Part shown: positions 16,935 through 24,173 of the stretch, piece after piece
How the letters are laid out: the number at the start of each line of letters is the position of its first letter
Position numbering within the stretch: position 1 is the stretch's first letter
From: Bacillota bacterium
GTDB lineage: Bacteria; Bacillota; Clostridia; Oscillospirales; Ruminococcaceae
Length of the DNA: 64,000 nt
NCBI GenBank assembly: GCA_023460035.1
Contig: JAEWRN010000021.1
Location: 1 to 64,000, forward strand
Direction of reading: 5' to 3'
Notes under the pieces: generated by a model
Databases searched by the model: none
What the model was told of the DNA's origin: nothing
Seen by the model: only the letters and a program-made list of their open reading frames with translations
Translations under genes and position numbers: made by a program

Positions 16935-17578
16935 TTCAGGTTCGCCTCCATGCTCACGATGCGCTTAATCACATTGCGCATCCAGCGCCAGGCCGCAGCC
17001 AGAACACCCACCAAAATAAACCCGCCGGATACAAGCTGTGCCATTGGCAGCAGCGGGCGGCCGGCCACGGTGTACCCCAGCAGGGTGCCTGCACCCAGCA
17101 GCTCGCGCAGCGCGGCAACCAGCAGCAGGGCCAGCAAAAAGCCAAAGGTGGTTACCAGCCCCTTGCGCACGGCAGTGCCAAGGCGCTCGGGCTGGGTGCG
17201 CTCGTACCGCTTTAAAATAATCGGCTCTACCACCAGCAGCGGCAGGTACAGGCCCACCGTCTGCATGCCAACGCCAAACAGCGCGCTTTCAGCAAACCAC
17301 ACGCCAATGTACACCACGGCGGCGGTCAGCGCGTAGGCAACGCCGCGAAACCGCGGCCAGCGCCCGCGGCACACCAGTGCCGCAAGCAGCCGGGTGGGGG
17401 TAAGCAGCAGCAGCACGCCAAGGCCCAGCACCAGCGCATTGTGCAGCGTGGTGGCGGCCACCACAATGGGGGCAAGGCCAAGGCCCTGCATAAACACGGG
17501 GTTGTTCAAAAAAATGCGGTCGCGCTGCATCAGCCGGTCCATATTGTTCATCAGGTAATTGTTGTTTTCCTGTTTCAT
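16931..17578 (-). CDS. rnfE: Rnf electron transport complex subunit E
   Basis: A 215-residue membrane protein of the RnfE/NqrD family. The N terminus has RIFLNNPVFMQGLGLAPIV, a variant of the family phrase NPVxxQxLGLCPxLA; the usual cysteine is replaced by alanine. Helix four has LLVVEPIILKRYE in place of the usual VVNCxILGRAE. Loss of both cysteines is notable, because RnfA and RnfE normally share cysteine ligands of a membrane 2Fe-2S cluster. The start ATG at 17578 has AAAGGAGG eleven bases upstream; the longer frame to 17617 lies inside rnfD. It overlaps rnfD and rnfA by four bases each. Confidence 0.88.
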   Translation of the reverse strand: MKQENNNYLMNNMDRLMQRDRIFLNNPVFMQGLGLAPIVVAATTLHNALVLGLGVLLLLTPTRLLAALVCRGRWPRFRGVAYALTAAVVYIGVWFAESALFGVGMQTVGLYLPLLVVEPIILKRYERTQPERLGTAVRKGLVTTFGFLLALLLVAALRELLGAGTLLGYTVAGRPLLPMAQLVSGGFILVGVLAAAWRWMRNVIKRIVSMEANLK

Positions 17579-18537
17579 AACGACTTCGACCTCCTTTGAA
17601 AGGCGGCCTTGCTGCACACGCGGTCAAGGTAACCGCTGAACGCATTGGCCAGCAGCAGTGCAAAGCAGACGCCCAGCTCGTAGGCGCCGTAATAGCGGAA
17701 CATCATCGTTAAAAAGCCCGCAAGCACGCCGTAGGCCGCCCGCGCCAGCCGGTTTTTGGGGGCGGTGGTGGGCTCACACAGCATAAATACGGCGGCGTAC
17801 AGCAGCGCGCCGGACAGCAGCTCGTACTTCATCAGCTCAAAGGCACCCGCCGTTGCAACGCGCGGGAACAACACGCTAATCAGCGCGCTGGTGGCAAGAA
17901 ACGCAAGCGGCAGCTCCAGCGAAATGCGGCGGCGCAGCAACAGATAAAGGGCCACCGCCAAAATTACCAGCACAAAGGTGGCGCCCATGGGCCCGGCATA
18001 GTTGCCCAGCGTCAAATCCAGCGAGGGGATGTTGGGCACGCCGCCGGTGCGCAGAATGTGCGAGGACGCGTCCTCCAGCGTGGCGGTGCTGGTGTCCCAC
18101 AGGCCGACATGGGTAAACGGGGTCGGGTAGCGGAAAATCTGGTCCGGCCAGCTGACGGTGACAACGGCATAGCCCAGCGCCGCGGGGTGAAACGGGTAAC
18201 TGCCCGCACCGCCAAACGCGTGCTTGCCCACCAGCACCGCCACCACCACGCCGGTGACGACAATGGCATAGCTTGCGGTGGCGGGCAGCATCAGCGTAAA
18301 CAGCGCCGCAAACACCAGCGACGAATTTTCGCTGGCATCATACCGCTGGCCGCGCAGCTTTGCCACTAAAAAGTCGCACACAGAGGCGGTAAAAAACGCC
18401 AGCACCAGCATCGCTGCCGGGCGCAGCCCGTAAAGATAAACTGCCATAAATGCCAGCGGGAACAGCGCAAACAGCATGTCGCTGTTTTGCGCAAAGTCCG
18501 CGTGGCGCGGCAGGTGGTTCTTTTCATCCTGTTTCAT
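17575..18537 (-). CDS. rnfD: Rnf electron transport complex subunit D
   Basis: A 320-residue multi-helix protein of the RnfD/NqrB family. Family phrases are PAALGYAVVTVSWP and the LTLGNYAGPMGATF block, which corresponds to the LxxGNxxGSxGETS region. The periplasmic flavin-attachment site, usually S-G-A-T, may be S-T-A-T in LWDTSTATLED. If that holds, FMN would attach to the last threonine of STAT. It starts at 18537 behind GGAAAGG, 52 bases after rpe, and opens the rnfD-E-A cluster. The absence of rnfC and rnfG on either side is unusual. Confidence 0.88.
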   Translation of the reverse strand: MKQDEKNHLPRHADFAQNSDMLFALFPLAFMAVYLYGLRPAAMLVLAFFTASVCDFLVAKLRGQRYDASENSSLVFAALFTLMLPATASYAIVVTGVVVAVLVGKHAFGGAGSYPFHPAALGYAVVTVSWPDQIFRYPTPFTHVGLWDTSTATLEDASSHILRTGGVPNIPSLDLTLGNYAGPMGATFVLVILAVALYLLLRRRISLELPLAFLATSALISVLFPRVATAGAFELMKYELLSGALLYAAVFMLCEPTTAPKNRLARAAYGVLAGFLTMMFRYYGAYELGVCFALLLANAFSGYLDRVCSKAAFQRRSKSL

Positions 18538-18589
18538 GAGAAAGACCTTTCCGGCGCAAGGGGCGCCTTAAAGCGTCGTAGTAAAGCCG

Positions 18590-19240
18590 TTACAGGCTTT
18601 TGTAGTAAGCAATCTCGGCGGCGGGGCTGGCGGCGCCAAACACGGCCGAGCCCGCAACCAGCACATTGGCGCCGGCGGCGACACACAGCGTTGCCGTTTC
18701 ACGCGAAACACCGCCGTCCACCTCTAAAAGAAGGTCGGTGCGGCCGGCCTTTGCGGCGGCGGCACGCAGCTCCGACAATTTTTCCAGCGCAATGGGGCGA
18801 AATTTCTGCCCGCCAAAGCCGGGCTGTACGCTCATCACCAGCACCATTTCCACGTCGGGCAGCCAGCGCAACGCCTGCTGCACGGGGGTGTCGGGGTTGA
18901 GCACAATGCCCGCCTTGGCACCGCCCGCATGGATGGCATCCAGCGTTTCGCGGATGGGGCTGTTTGCTTCAAGGTGCACGGTGATCATCGACGCGCCTGC
19001 GGCGAGGAACATCGGCACATAGTCCAGCGGGTCGGTCAGCATCAGGTGCACGTCGTAAAATGCGGGTACGGCCTTGGCAATGCTGGCAAGCACCGGTGCC
19101 CCGAAGCTGATATTCGGGACAAAATGCCCGTCCATCACATCAAAATGTAAAAAATCCGCGCCGGCGTCAAGGCAGGTGCGGCAGTCCTGTTCCAGGTGGG
19201 CAAAATCTGCCGAGAGAAGAGAGGGTGCGACTTTAGCCAT
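18590..19240 (-). CDS. rpe: ribulose-phosphate 3-epimerase
   Basis: A 216-residue TIM-barrel enzyme that interconverts ribulose-5-phosphate and xylulose-5-phosphate. The N-terminal APSLLSADFAHLEQD, the metal-site block FDVMDGHFVPNISFG, the MLTDPLDYVPMFLAAGA strand, SVQPGFGGQKF and VDGGVSRETA are all present. The start is the ATG at 19240 behind AAAGGAG with six bases spacing; the longer frame adds 12 unlikely residues. It is followed by rnfD on the same strand without a clear terminator, so rpe may be the first gene of the rnf transcript. Confidence 0.95.
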   Translation of the reverse strand: MAKVAPSLLSADFAHLEQDCRTCLDAGADFLHFDVMDGHFVPNISFGAPVLASIAKAVPAFYDVHLMLTDPLDYVPMFLAAGASMITVHLEANSPIRETLDAIHAGGAKAGIVLNPDTPVQQALRWLPDVEMVLVMSVQPGFGGQKFRPIALEKLSELRAAAAKAGRTDLLLEVDGGVSRETATLCVAAGANVLVAGSAVFGAASPAAEIAYYKSL

Positions 19241-19300
19241 AAAAGCTCCTTTCCCATAAGCGGGGGTATGGCCCAAAGGCGGTGCCCCACAGATGACAAT

Positions 19301-19329
19301 ATACTACACTAAAATAAACAAAAAATCAA
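19301..19329 (-). promoter_or_regulatory. promoter of rpe (and probably rnfD-E-A)
   Basis: On the minus strand TTGATT (19324-19329) and TAGTAT (19301-19306) are spaced by 17 bases, 60 bases before the rpe start. The region 19330-19560 shows no gene. Confidence 0.6.
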
Positions 19330-19578
19330 CCGCAGGCGCAGTGTGAAGCGGTTTTTTGGCACTTTGCAGCAAGGGGGGCGCCGGGGGTGGTAAAGCGTGC
19401 ACAACCCTTTCAAAACAGGCCGCACACCGCGGTTTTAGGCCCTGCCCCGCCCGGTGGCCGGCAAAGCGCACCAGCCGCGCCACACACATAAATTTCACAC
19501 CTTTTGCGCTATTTTTATGCAGCTGTGACCCGGTGCTGGTAAAATTTTTCAAAAGTTTTCCTACAATCAAACTGGGCG

Positions 19579-19620
19579 TTGCAAAAATGGGGCTTTTTTT
19601 GGTATGATATGTGATATAAT
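19579..19620 (+). promoter_or_regulatory. promoter region of the flavodiiron gene
   Basis: Two overlapping signals: TTGCAA (19579-19584) with TATGAT (19603-19608) at 18 bases, and an extended -10 TGATATAAT ending at 19620. The transcript leader is about 70 bases and carries AAAGGAAG before the ATG. Confidence 0.6.
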
Positions 19621-19693
19621 AATAGACAAGAATTTAACGCAGGGGGGCAGCCCCCCGCGGTGCATACCGTGCAGGCGGAAAGGAAGTATTCAG

Positions 19694-20887
19694 ATGAACG
19701 CACTCAAAGCAAAGGACAATATCTGGTGGGTCGGCTCGCTGGACAAGGACTTGAGGATTTTCGACATTATTATGTATACCGACTACGGTACGACCTATAA
19801 TGCGTATATCGTCAAGGGCACCGAAAAAACCGTGTTGTTTGAGACGGTAAAAGAGAAATTCTTTGCCGACCATTTGGCCAAGGTCAAAGAGGTCTGCGAC
19901 CCGGCGGACATCGATTATATCGTGTTTGACCACACCGAGCCGGACCATTCCGGTTCGCTGGCACAACTGATCAAGCTGGCCCCCAAGGCCACCGTGCTGG
20001 GCAGCATGGCCGCGATCAACTTCCTCAAGGAGATCGTCAACGAGCCGTTCCCCCACCGCGTTGTAACCGAAAAGGACGTCATTGACATCGGCGGCGCGTC
20101 ACTGCATTTCTTTATGACCCCGATGCTGCACTGGCCCGACACCATGTTCACCTGGATCCCCGAGTATCGCGCGCTGTTCACCTGCGACGTGTTTGGCTGC
20201 CACTATGCTGACGACGCGGTGTTTAACGACGAGATCAAGGGTGACTTTGTAGACGCGTACAAATATTACTTTGACAACATCATGGGCCCGTACAAAAACC
20301 CCCATATGGCAAACGCGCTACAAAAAATTGAGGGGCTACCCATTGAATTCATCGGCAACGGCCATGGCCCGGTGCTGCGCACCGACATCGACCGTTACCT
20401 TAAAATGTACCACGAGTGGACGGTGCCGGCCGTCAATGACCCCAAAAAGGTCGTCATCCCCTATGTCACCTCTTACGGCTATACTCGCCAGCTGGCAGAA
20501 AAAATTGCCGAGGGCATTCGCAGCGAGGGCCTGGTGGCCGAGATCTACGACCTTGTGTACGGCGAAAAAGACAAAGCCATTGCCGCGCTGGACACGGCGG
20601 ACGGCATTTTACTTGGCACCCCAACGATGGTGGGCGACGCACTGCCCCCCGCGTACGAGATGCTGTTGCACCTGAACCCCATCATTCACAAGGGCAAGTT
20701 TGGCGGCGCGTTTGGCAGCTTTGGCTGGAGCGGCGAAGCCGTGGCCAACCTGACGGCCCGCATGCAGCAGCTGAAAATGAACGTGCCGATGCCCGCGGGC
20801 TACCGCGTGCGGCTGAAGCCCAGCGAAGAGCAGCTTGCCGGTGCGGTGCAGTTTGGTGTCGATTTTGCCAAGGCGATGAAAGCCTGA
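19694..20887 (+). CDS. fprA: FprA family A-type flavodiiron protein
   Basis: A 397-residue protein with an N-terminal metallo-beta-lactamase-like di-iron domain and a C-terminal flavodoxin domain. Iron ligands are visible in FDHTEPDHSGS (H-x-E-x-D-H), in MLHWPDTMF, in TCDVFGCHY and in GNGHGPVLR. The FMN domain has TSYGYTRQLAEKIAEGI and GTPTMVGDALPP. Such enzymes reduce oxygen or nitric oxide with electrons from rubredoxin, which fits the two rubredoxin-type genes that follow. The start ATG at 19694 has AAAGGAAG upstream; the open frame before it is leader sequence. The enzyme is cytoplasmic and protects against oxygen or NO. Confidence 0.95.
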   Translation: MNALKAKDNIWWVGSLDKDLRIFDIIMYTDYGTTYNAYIVKGTEKTVLFETVKEKFFADHLAKVKEVCDPADIDYIVFDHTEPDHSGSLAQLIKLAPKATVLGSMAAINFLKEIVNEPFPHRVVTEKDVIDIGGASLHFFMTPMLHWPDTMFTWIPEYRALFTCDVFGCHYADDAVFNDEIKGDFVDAYKYYFDNIMGPYKNPHMANALQKIEGLPIEFIGNGHGPVLRTDIDRYLKMYHEWTVPAVNDPKKVVIPYVTSYGYTRQLAEKIAEGIRSEGLVAEIYDLVYGEKDKAIAALDTADGILLGTPTMVGDALPPAYEMLLHLNPIIHKGKFGGAFGSFGWSGEAVANLTARMQQLKMNVPMPAGYRVRLKPSEEQLAGAVQFGVDFAKAMKA

Positions 20888-20955
20888 ACTTTGCCCCTGC
20901 GGCAAAGTTTGGTTTTGATAAAGAACGCAAAACTGATTAAAGGAGGCGAACCCGG

Positions 20956-21072
20956 ATGAAAAAGTGGAGATGCACGATTTGCGGCGAAATCTTCGAAGCG
21001 GAGACGAAGCCGGAAGTGTGCCCGGTGTGCGGCGTCGGTGCCGATTTGATCGAGGAATACACCGAGGAGTAA
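20956..21072 (+). CDS. mini-rubredoxin (38 residues)
   Basis: MKKWRCTICGEIF starts a 38-residue protein with C6-x2-C9 and C22-x2-C25, the two knuckles of a rubredoxin-like FeS4 site. It is shorter than classical rubredoxin (about 52 residues) and resembles the rubredoxin domain at the end of rubrerythrins. The start is fixed by AAAGGAGG at 20939-20946. It lies 68 bases after fprA and ahead of a terminator, so it is probably co-transcribed with fprA as its electron donor. The same motif occurs twice in the next gene. Confidence 0.85.
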   Translation: MKKWRCTICGEIFEAETKPEVCPVCGVGADLIEEYTEE

Positions 21073-21094
21073 CCCCCAAAAAAAGCGCGATGAA

Positions 21095-21132
21095 AACGGA
21101 CCGGAAAGGCCCCCTTTCCGGTCCGTTTTTTA
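21095..21132 (+). terminator. terminator after the mini-rubredoxin gene
   Basis: ACGGACCGGAAAGG pairs with CTTTCCGGTCCGT over a short C-rich loop, followed by six T. Confidence 0.9.
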
Positions 21133-21240
21133 AGGTTTTACAAATGGAATGCCGCCGGGTAGTGTGCGGCGGTGTGTGTCACGCGGCAGGGCCCCTGCCG
21201 GTGGACGTGTTTTGATTATTAGCACGCAAGGAGGTTGTCA

Positions 21241-22665
21241 ATGGAGACAAAAAAGTGGCGCTGCACTGTGTGCGGCCAGATTTTTGAAGGGGCCGAGCCC
21301 CCGGTGCCCTGCCCGGTATGCGGTGCGGGGGCCGATGCGTTTGTGCAAATTGGGCAGGCCGCCCCCACCCGGTGGAAGTGCACCGTGTGCGGCCAGATTT
21401 TTGAGGGCGCACAGCCCCCGGTGCCCTGCCCCGTGTGTGGCGCAGGGGCCGATGCGTTTGTGGCGCTGGGTGTGCAGACGGAAGCCGCCGCCCGGAGCGA
21501 CACCGACGAACAGTTTGTAATTATTGGCGGCGGCGGCGCGGCGCTGGCGGCGGCAAAGGCCATCCGCGAACGCAACCACACCGCAAAGATCACGGTTATC
21601 TGCGGTGAGGGCGTGCCCCCGTACAACCGGCCCGCGCTGTCTGACATGGTGGCCGACGGGTACAGCTTTTCGGCGATTGAGCTGCAAGAGCTTAGCTGGT
21701 ACAAACAGCAAAACATCAAACTGGTAATGGACGCCAAGGCGCAAGCGGTGGATGCCGCGGCGCATACCGTCACGCTGACAGACGGCCGTGTGCTGCCCTA
21801 TGCCAAGCTGCTGCTTGCCACCGGCGCAAACGCCTTTTGCCCGGTAAAATGCGAAGCGGGCAGTGTGCCGGTGCGAGTGCTGCGCAGCTATGTGGACGCA
21901 CAGGCCCTGCTTTCTGCGGTGCGCATGGGCAGCCGCGTGGTTGTGGTGGGCGGCGGCATTTTGGGGTTGGAGGCCGCCCTTGCCCTGCGCGAGCAGGGGG
22001 CGCAGGTGACTGTCGTAGAGCTGGCCGAACGGCTGATGAGCATTCAGGCGGACGAATTTGCCAGCGCCGTGATTGAAACCCGGCTGGCTGCGCTGGGCAT
22101 GCAGATTTATACCGGCGTCATGGTGCAAAAGGTCGATGCCGAGGGCATTCACCTTTCCAGCGGCGAACTGCTGCACGCCGACCTTGTGCTGGTGAGCGCG
22201 GGTATCCGCAGCGAGCTGACGCTGGCGGCACAGCTGGGCCTGCAAACCGGGCGCGGCATTGTGGTGGACGGCGCGATGCGCACCAGCGCGCCCGACATTT
22301 TTGCCGCGGGCGACTGTGCGGAATTTGAGGGCCGCGTGGCCGGCCTGTGGGGCGCCGCGCTGGATATGGGCAACGCGGCAGGCGCCGCGATGTGCGGCGA
22401 TGCCGCGGCCTACCATGCCCCGGTGCCGGCCACCGCGTTTGAAGGCGGCGGCATCAACCTGTTTGCGGTGGGCAATGTGAACGGCGAGCGGCTGCAAACC
22501 GTGGTCGTGCACGACGAGCCGACCGGCGTATACCACAAGCTGGTGTTAAAAAACGGCAAGCTGGTGGGCGTGTTGATGATGGGCGAAGTGAAAAACGGCG
22601 CGGCGGCGGTTGCGGCTGTCGAGCGCGGCGACGGGCTGAAAGCGGCTTTGGCACTGTTGGTATAA
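21241..22665 (+). CDS. NADH:rubredoxin oxidoreductase with two N-terminal rubredoxin domains
   Basis: 474 residues. Two near-identical rubredoxin-like domains come first, with cysteines C8, C11, C24, C27 and C47, C50, C63, C66. A pyridine-nucleotide-disulfide-type flavoprotein follows, with the FAD motif FVIIGGGGAALAAA at about 95, the NAD motif VVVVGGGILGLEAA near 225 and the second FAD motif APDIFAAGDCAEF near 350. No active disulfide is seen, as expected for NADH:rubredoxin reductases. It should pass electrons from NADH to its own rubredoxin domains and on to the flavodiiron protein encoded upstream. The ATG at 21241 has AAGGAGG five bases upstream. The tandem rubredoxin units repeat at DNA level with a 117-base period. 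Function is inferred from family and neighbours. Confidence 0.88.
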   Translation: METKKWRCTVCGQIFEGAEPPVPCPVCGAGADAFVQIGQAAPTRWKCTVCGQIFEGAQPPVPCPVCGAGADAFVALGVQTEAAARSDTDEQFVIIGGGGAALAAAKAIRERNHTAKITVICGEGVPPYNRPALSDMVADGYSFSAIELQELSWYKQQNIKLVMDAKAQAVDAAAHTVTLTDGRVLPYAKLLLATGANAFCPVKCEAGSVPVRVLRSYVDAQALLSAVRMGSRVVVVGGGILGLEAALALREQGAQVTVVELAERLMSIQADEFASAVIETRLAALGMQIYTGVMVQKVDAEGIHLSSGELLHADLVLVSAGIRSELTLAAQLGLQTGRGIVVDGAMRTSAPDIFAAGDCAEFEGRVAGLWGAALDMGNAAGAAMCGDAAAYHAPVPATAFEGGGINLFAVGNVNGERLQTVVVHDEPTGVYHKLVLKNGKLVGVLMMGEVKNGAAAVAAVERGDGLKAALALLV

Positions 22666-22847
22666 CACCAACAACGCCAAATTTTTGCGGTTTTGGCTTT
22701 CACAAGGTTTTTTCGAAATTCATTTTTTATTCACAAGCGTTTCATAAAAACGCCGTAACTGCCCCGTATAATAAGAATCACAGAAGGACGGAAGCCGCAA
22801 CCGAAATTCTGTACATGATTCCTCCTCACACCAAAACACACCCCTTG

Positions 22848-22884
22848 AAGAAAACCCGCAGCGTGGCTGCGGGTTTTCTTTCTT
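22848..22884. terminator. bidirectional terminator
   Basis: AAGAAAACCCGCAGC pairs with GCTGCGGGTTTTCTT around a three-base loop, with T-rich flanks on both strands. It lies between the reductase gene and the minus-strand LysE remnant. The segment 22666-22847 carries no gene that I can support. Confidence 0.8.
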
Positions 22885-22923
22885 TGACGGGGTATATTGG
22901 CCTGTAACCGCGGTATTGCGTGC

Positions 22924-23190
22924 TCAAAATGTGCGAAGCAACAGCGAAATGGCGCAAAAAGCCAGCACCAAAGCCCAAACGGCCGAAATAAGCTTGGCGT
23001 GTTTTGTAAGCGCTTTTTGAAATACGGTGCCCGATATGGCCCAACAGGCCGTACATAAAAAGGCGGCAACCCCGAGCAGCAGGCAAAACAATACCAAGGC
23101 GGGCAAACAGCGATAGTGCGTCAGAATAAAGGTTTAAAAAACGGTGATGCCGTATAAAATGGTGCTGGGGTTGACAATTGCAGCACGGCG
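22924..23190 (-). pseudogene. remnant of a LysE/RhtB family exporter
   Basis: In one minus-strand frame the translation reads VNPSTILYGITVF, then a TAA stop at 23134-23136, then TFILTHYRC and continues to AVWALVLAFCAISLLLRTF ending at 22924. The phrase around NPxxILYGITVF and the last two helices (LVLFCLLLGVAAFLCTACWAISG and the closing helix) are those of LysE-family amino-acid exporters. The first half of the protein, with its N-terminal helices, is missing upstream of about 23190, and the stop sits where a serine would normally be. The gene is therefore truncated and interrupted. Sequence drift is otherwise low, so the loss may be recent. Confidence 0.65.
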
Positions 23191-23249
23191 CTTTAAAAAA
23201 CAGTGATATTTTACCCGGCATAAAAAGCAAAGCAGAAAAGAGGACACCC

Positions 23250-23849
23250 ATGCAGCAAACAAACGCAAGAAAGCTGGCTACCCCCGCACAGGCTTACCTG
23301 GCGCTGTACCGGGCACTGCGCACCGCGGGCGCATTTCGCAAGGCAAGACAAAGCGGCAGCCTGTCGCTGCAACTGCAAGAGCGGCTGATGCTGGCCGTCA
23401 CCGAGGTCAACGGCTGCGCGCTGTGCTCGTACGGGCACAGCCGCATGGCGCTGGAGGCCGGGCTTTCGGGGCAGGAGATTGAAGAGCTGCTGGGCGGGCA
23501 GACAGACGGTGCCCCCAAAGAGGAATTGCCGGCCATTTTGTTTGCCCAGCACTATGCCGACACCCGTGGCAAACCCACTGCCGCCGCATGGGCACAGCTA
23601 ATCGCCCGCTACGGTGAGCAGCAGGCTGCCGGTATGCTGGGCGCGATACGCATGATCACCGTGGGCAACACCTGGGGTATCCCCACGGGGTCGCTGCTGG
23701 CGCGGCTGACGAAAAAGGAAAAATACCACGTCGATGCGCGCAGCAGCGTGGGGTACGAGTTTGCCATGCTGCTGTTGCTGTTGCCGTTTTTGCTGGTTGC
23801 GGCGTTGCAGGCACTGGGCACCGCCCTGCTGCGCCGCCCGCTAATGTGA
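23250..23849 (+). CDS. AhpD/carboxymuconolactone decarboxylase family protein with a C-terminal membrane helix
   Basis: A 199-residue protein. The core at residues 30-150 matches the AhpD-like fold: VNGCALCSYGHSRMALEAG holds the C-x2-C pair and nearby histidine of peroxidase-linked members. A C-terminal hydrophobic helix (FAMLLLLLPFLLVAALQALG) would anchor it in the membrane. AhpD-type proteins take part in thiol-based peroxide defence, but many homologues have unknown roles. I start at the ATG 23250 behind AGAGGA rather than the earlier in-frame start at 23178, because the extension overlaps the leader and is not conserved-looking. Confidence 0.8.
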   Translation: MQQTNARKLATPAQAYLALYRALRTAGAFRKARQSGSLSLQLQERLMLAVTEVNGCALCSYGHSRMALEAGLSGQEIEELLGGQTDGAPKEELPAILFAQHYADTRGKPTAAAWAQLIARYGEQQAAGMLGAIRMITVGNTWGIPTGSLLARLTKKEKYHVDARSSVGYEFAMLLLLLPFLLVAALQALGTALLRRPLM

Positions 23850-23901
23850 CGGGGGTTGCCACCGCGTGGCAACAGTAAAATTAAAAAATAAACCAGTCAT
23901 T

Positions 23902-23931
23902 GCGCCGGCATTGCCGGTGCGGCTTTTTTTT
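23902..23931 (+). terminator. terminator after the AhpD-like gene
   Basis: GCGCCGGC and GCCGGTGC pair around a three-base loop and are followed by GGC and eight T. A second hairpin without T run lies at 23855-23873. The segment up to 24057 is GC-rich and shows no gene. Confidence 0.75.
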
Positions 23932-24057
23932 ATGCCCCGCGCCCCGGCACCCGGCACCGCCGCAACAAAAGCCGCAAACGCGCACTGGGGGCGGGCCTGC
24001 GGCTTTTGTAAAAGGGCTACGGCAGGTGCAAAAACCCGTTTTGCGCCGCCCGCGGGC

Positions 24058-24086
24058 TTGCAAGGCGGGGCCGGGTGGTATATAAT
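24058..24086 (+). promoter_or_regulatory. promoter of the glycosyltransferase-like gene
   Basis: TTGCAA (24058-24063) and TATAAT (24081-24086) are spaced by exactly 17 bases, about 88 bases before the TTG start. Confidence 0.7.
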
Positions 24087-24173
24087 ATAAAGCACTGACA
24101 ACTTAAATAAAAAAACAAGTTGCTTTTATGGGGCCTTTGCCCCCTTGACCCCGGTGGAAGGAGTGTTTCACGC

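Noticed and set aside
19330..19560. Gene in the gap between rpe and fprA
   Set aside because: Frames up to 88 codons exist, but they are basic, overlap promoter DNA and lack ribosome sites.
21238..22536. A long minus-strand frame opposite the rubredoxin reductase
   Set aside because: Shadow of a well-supported gene; composition rich in His, Gly, Arg and Gln, and no start signal.
22740..22833. A short minus-strand frame (MYRISVAASVLL) behind AGGAGG
   Set aside because: Only 12 codons, no conservation evidence and no downstream gene it could lead; the ribosome-like site may be chance.
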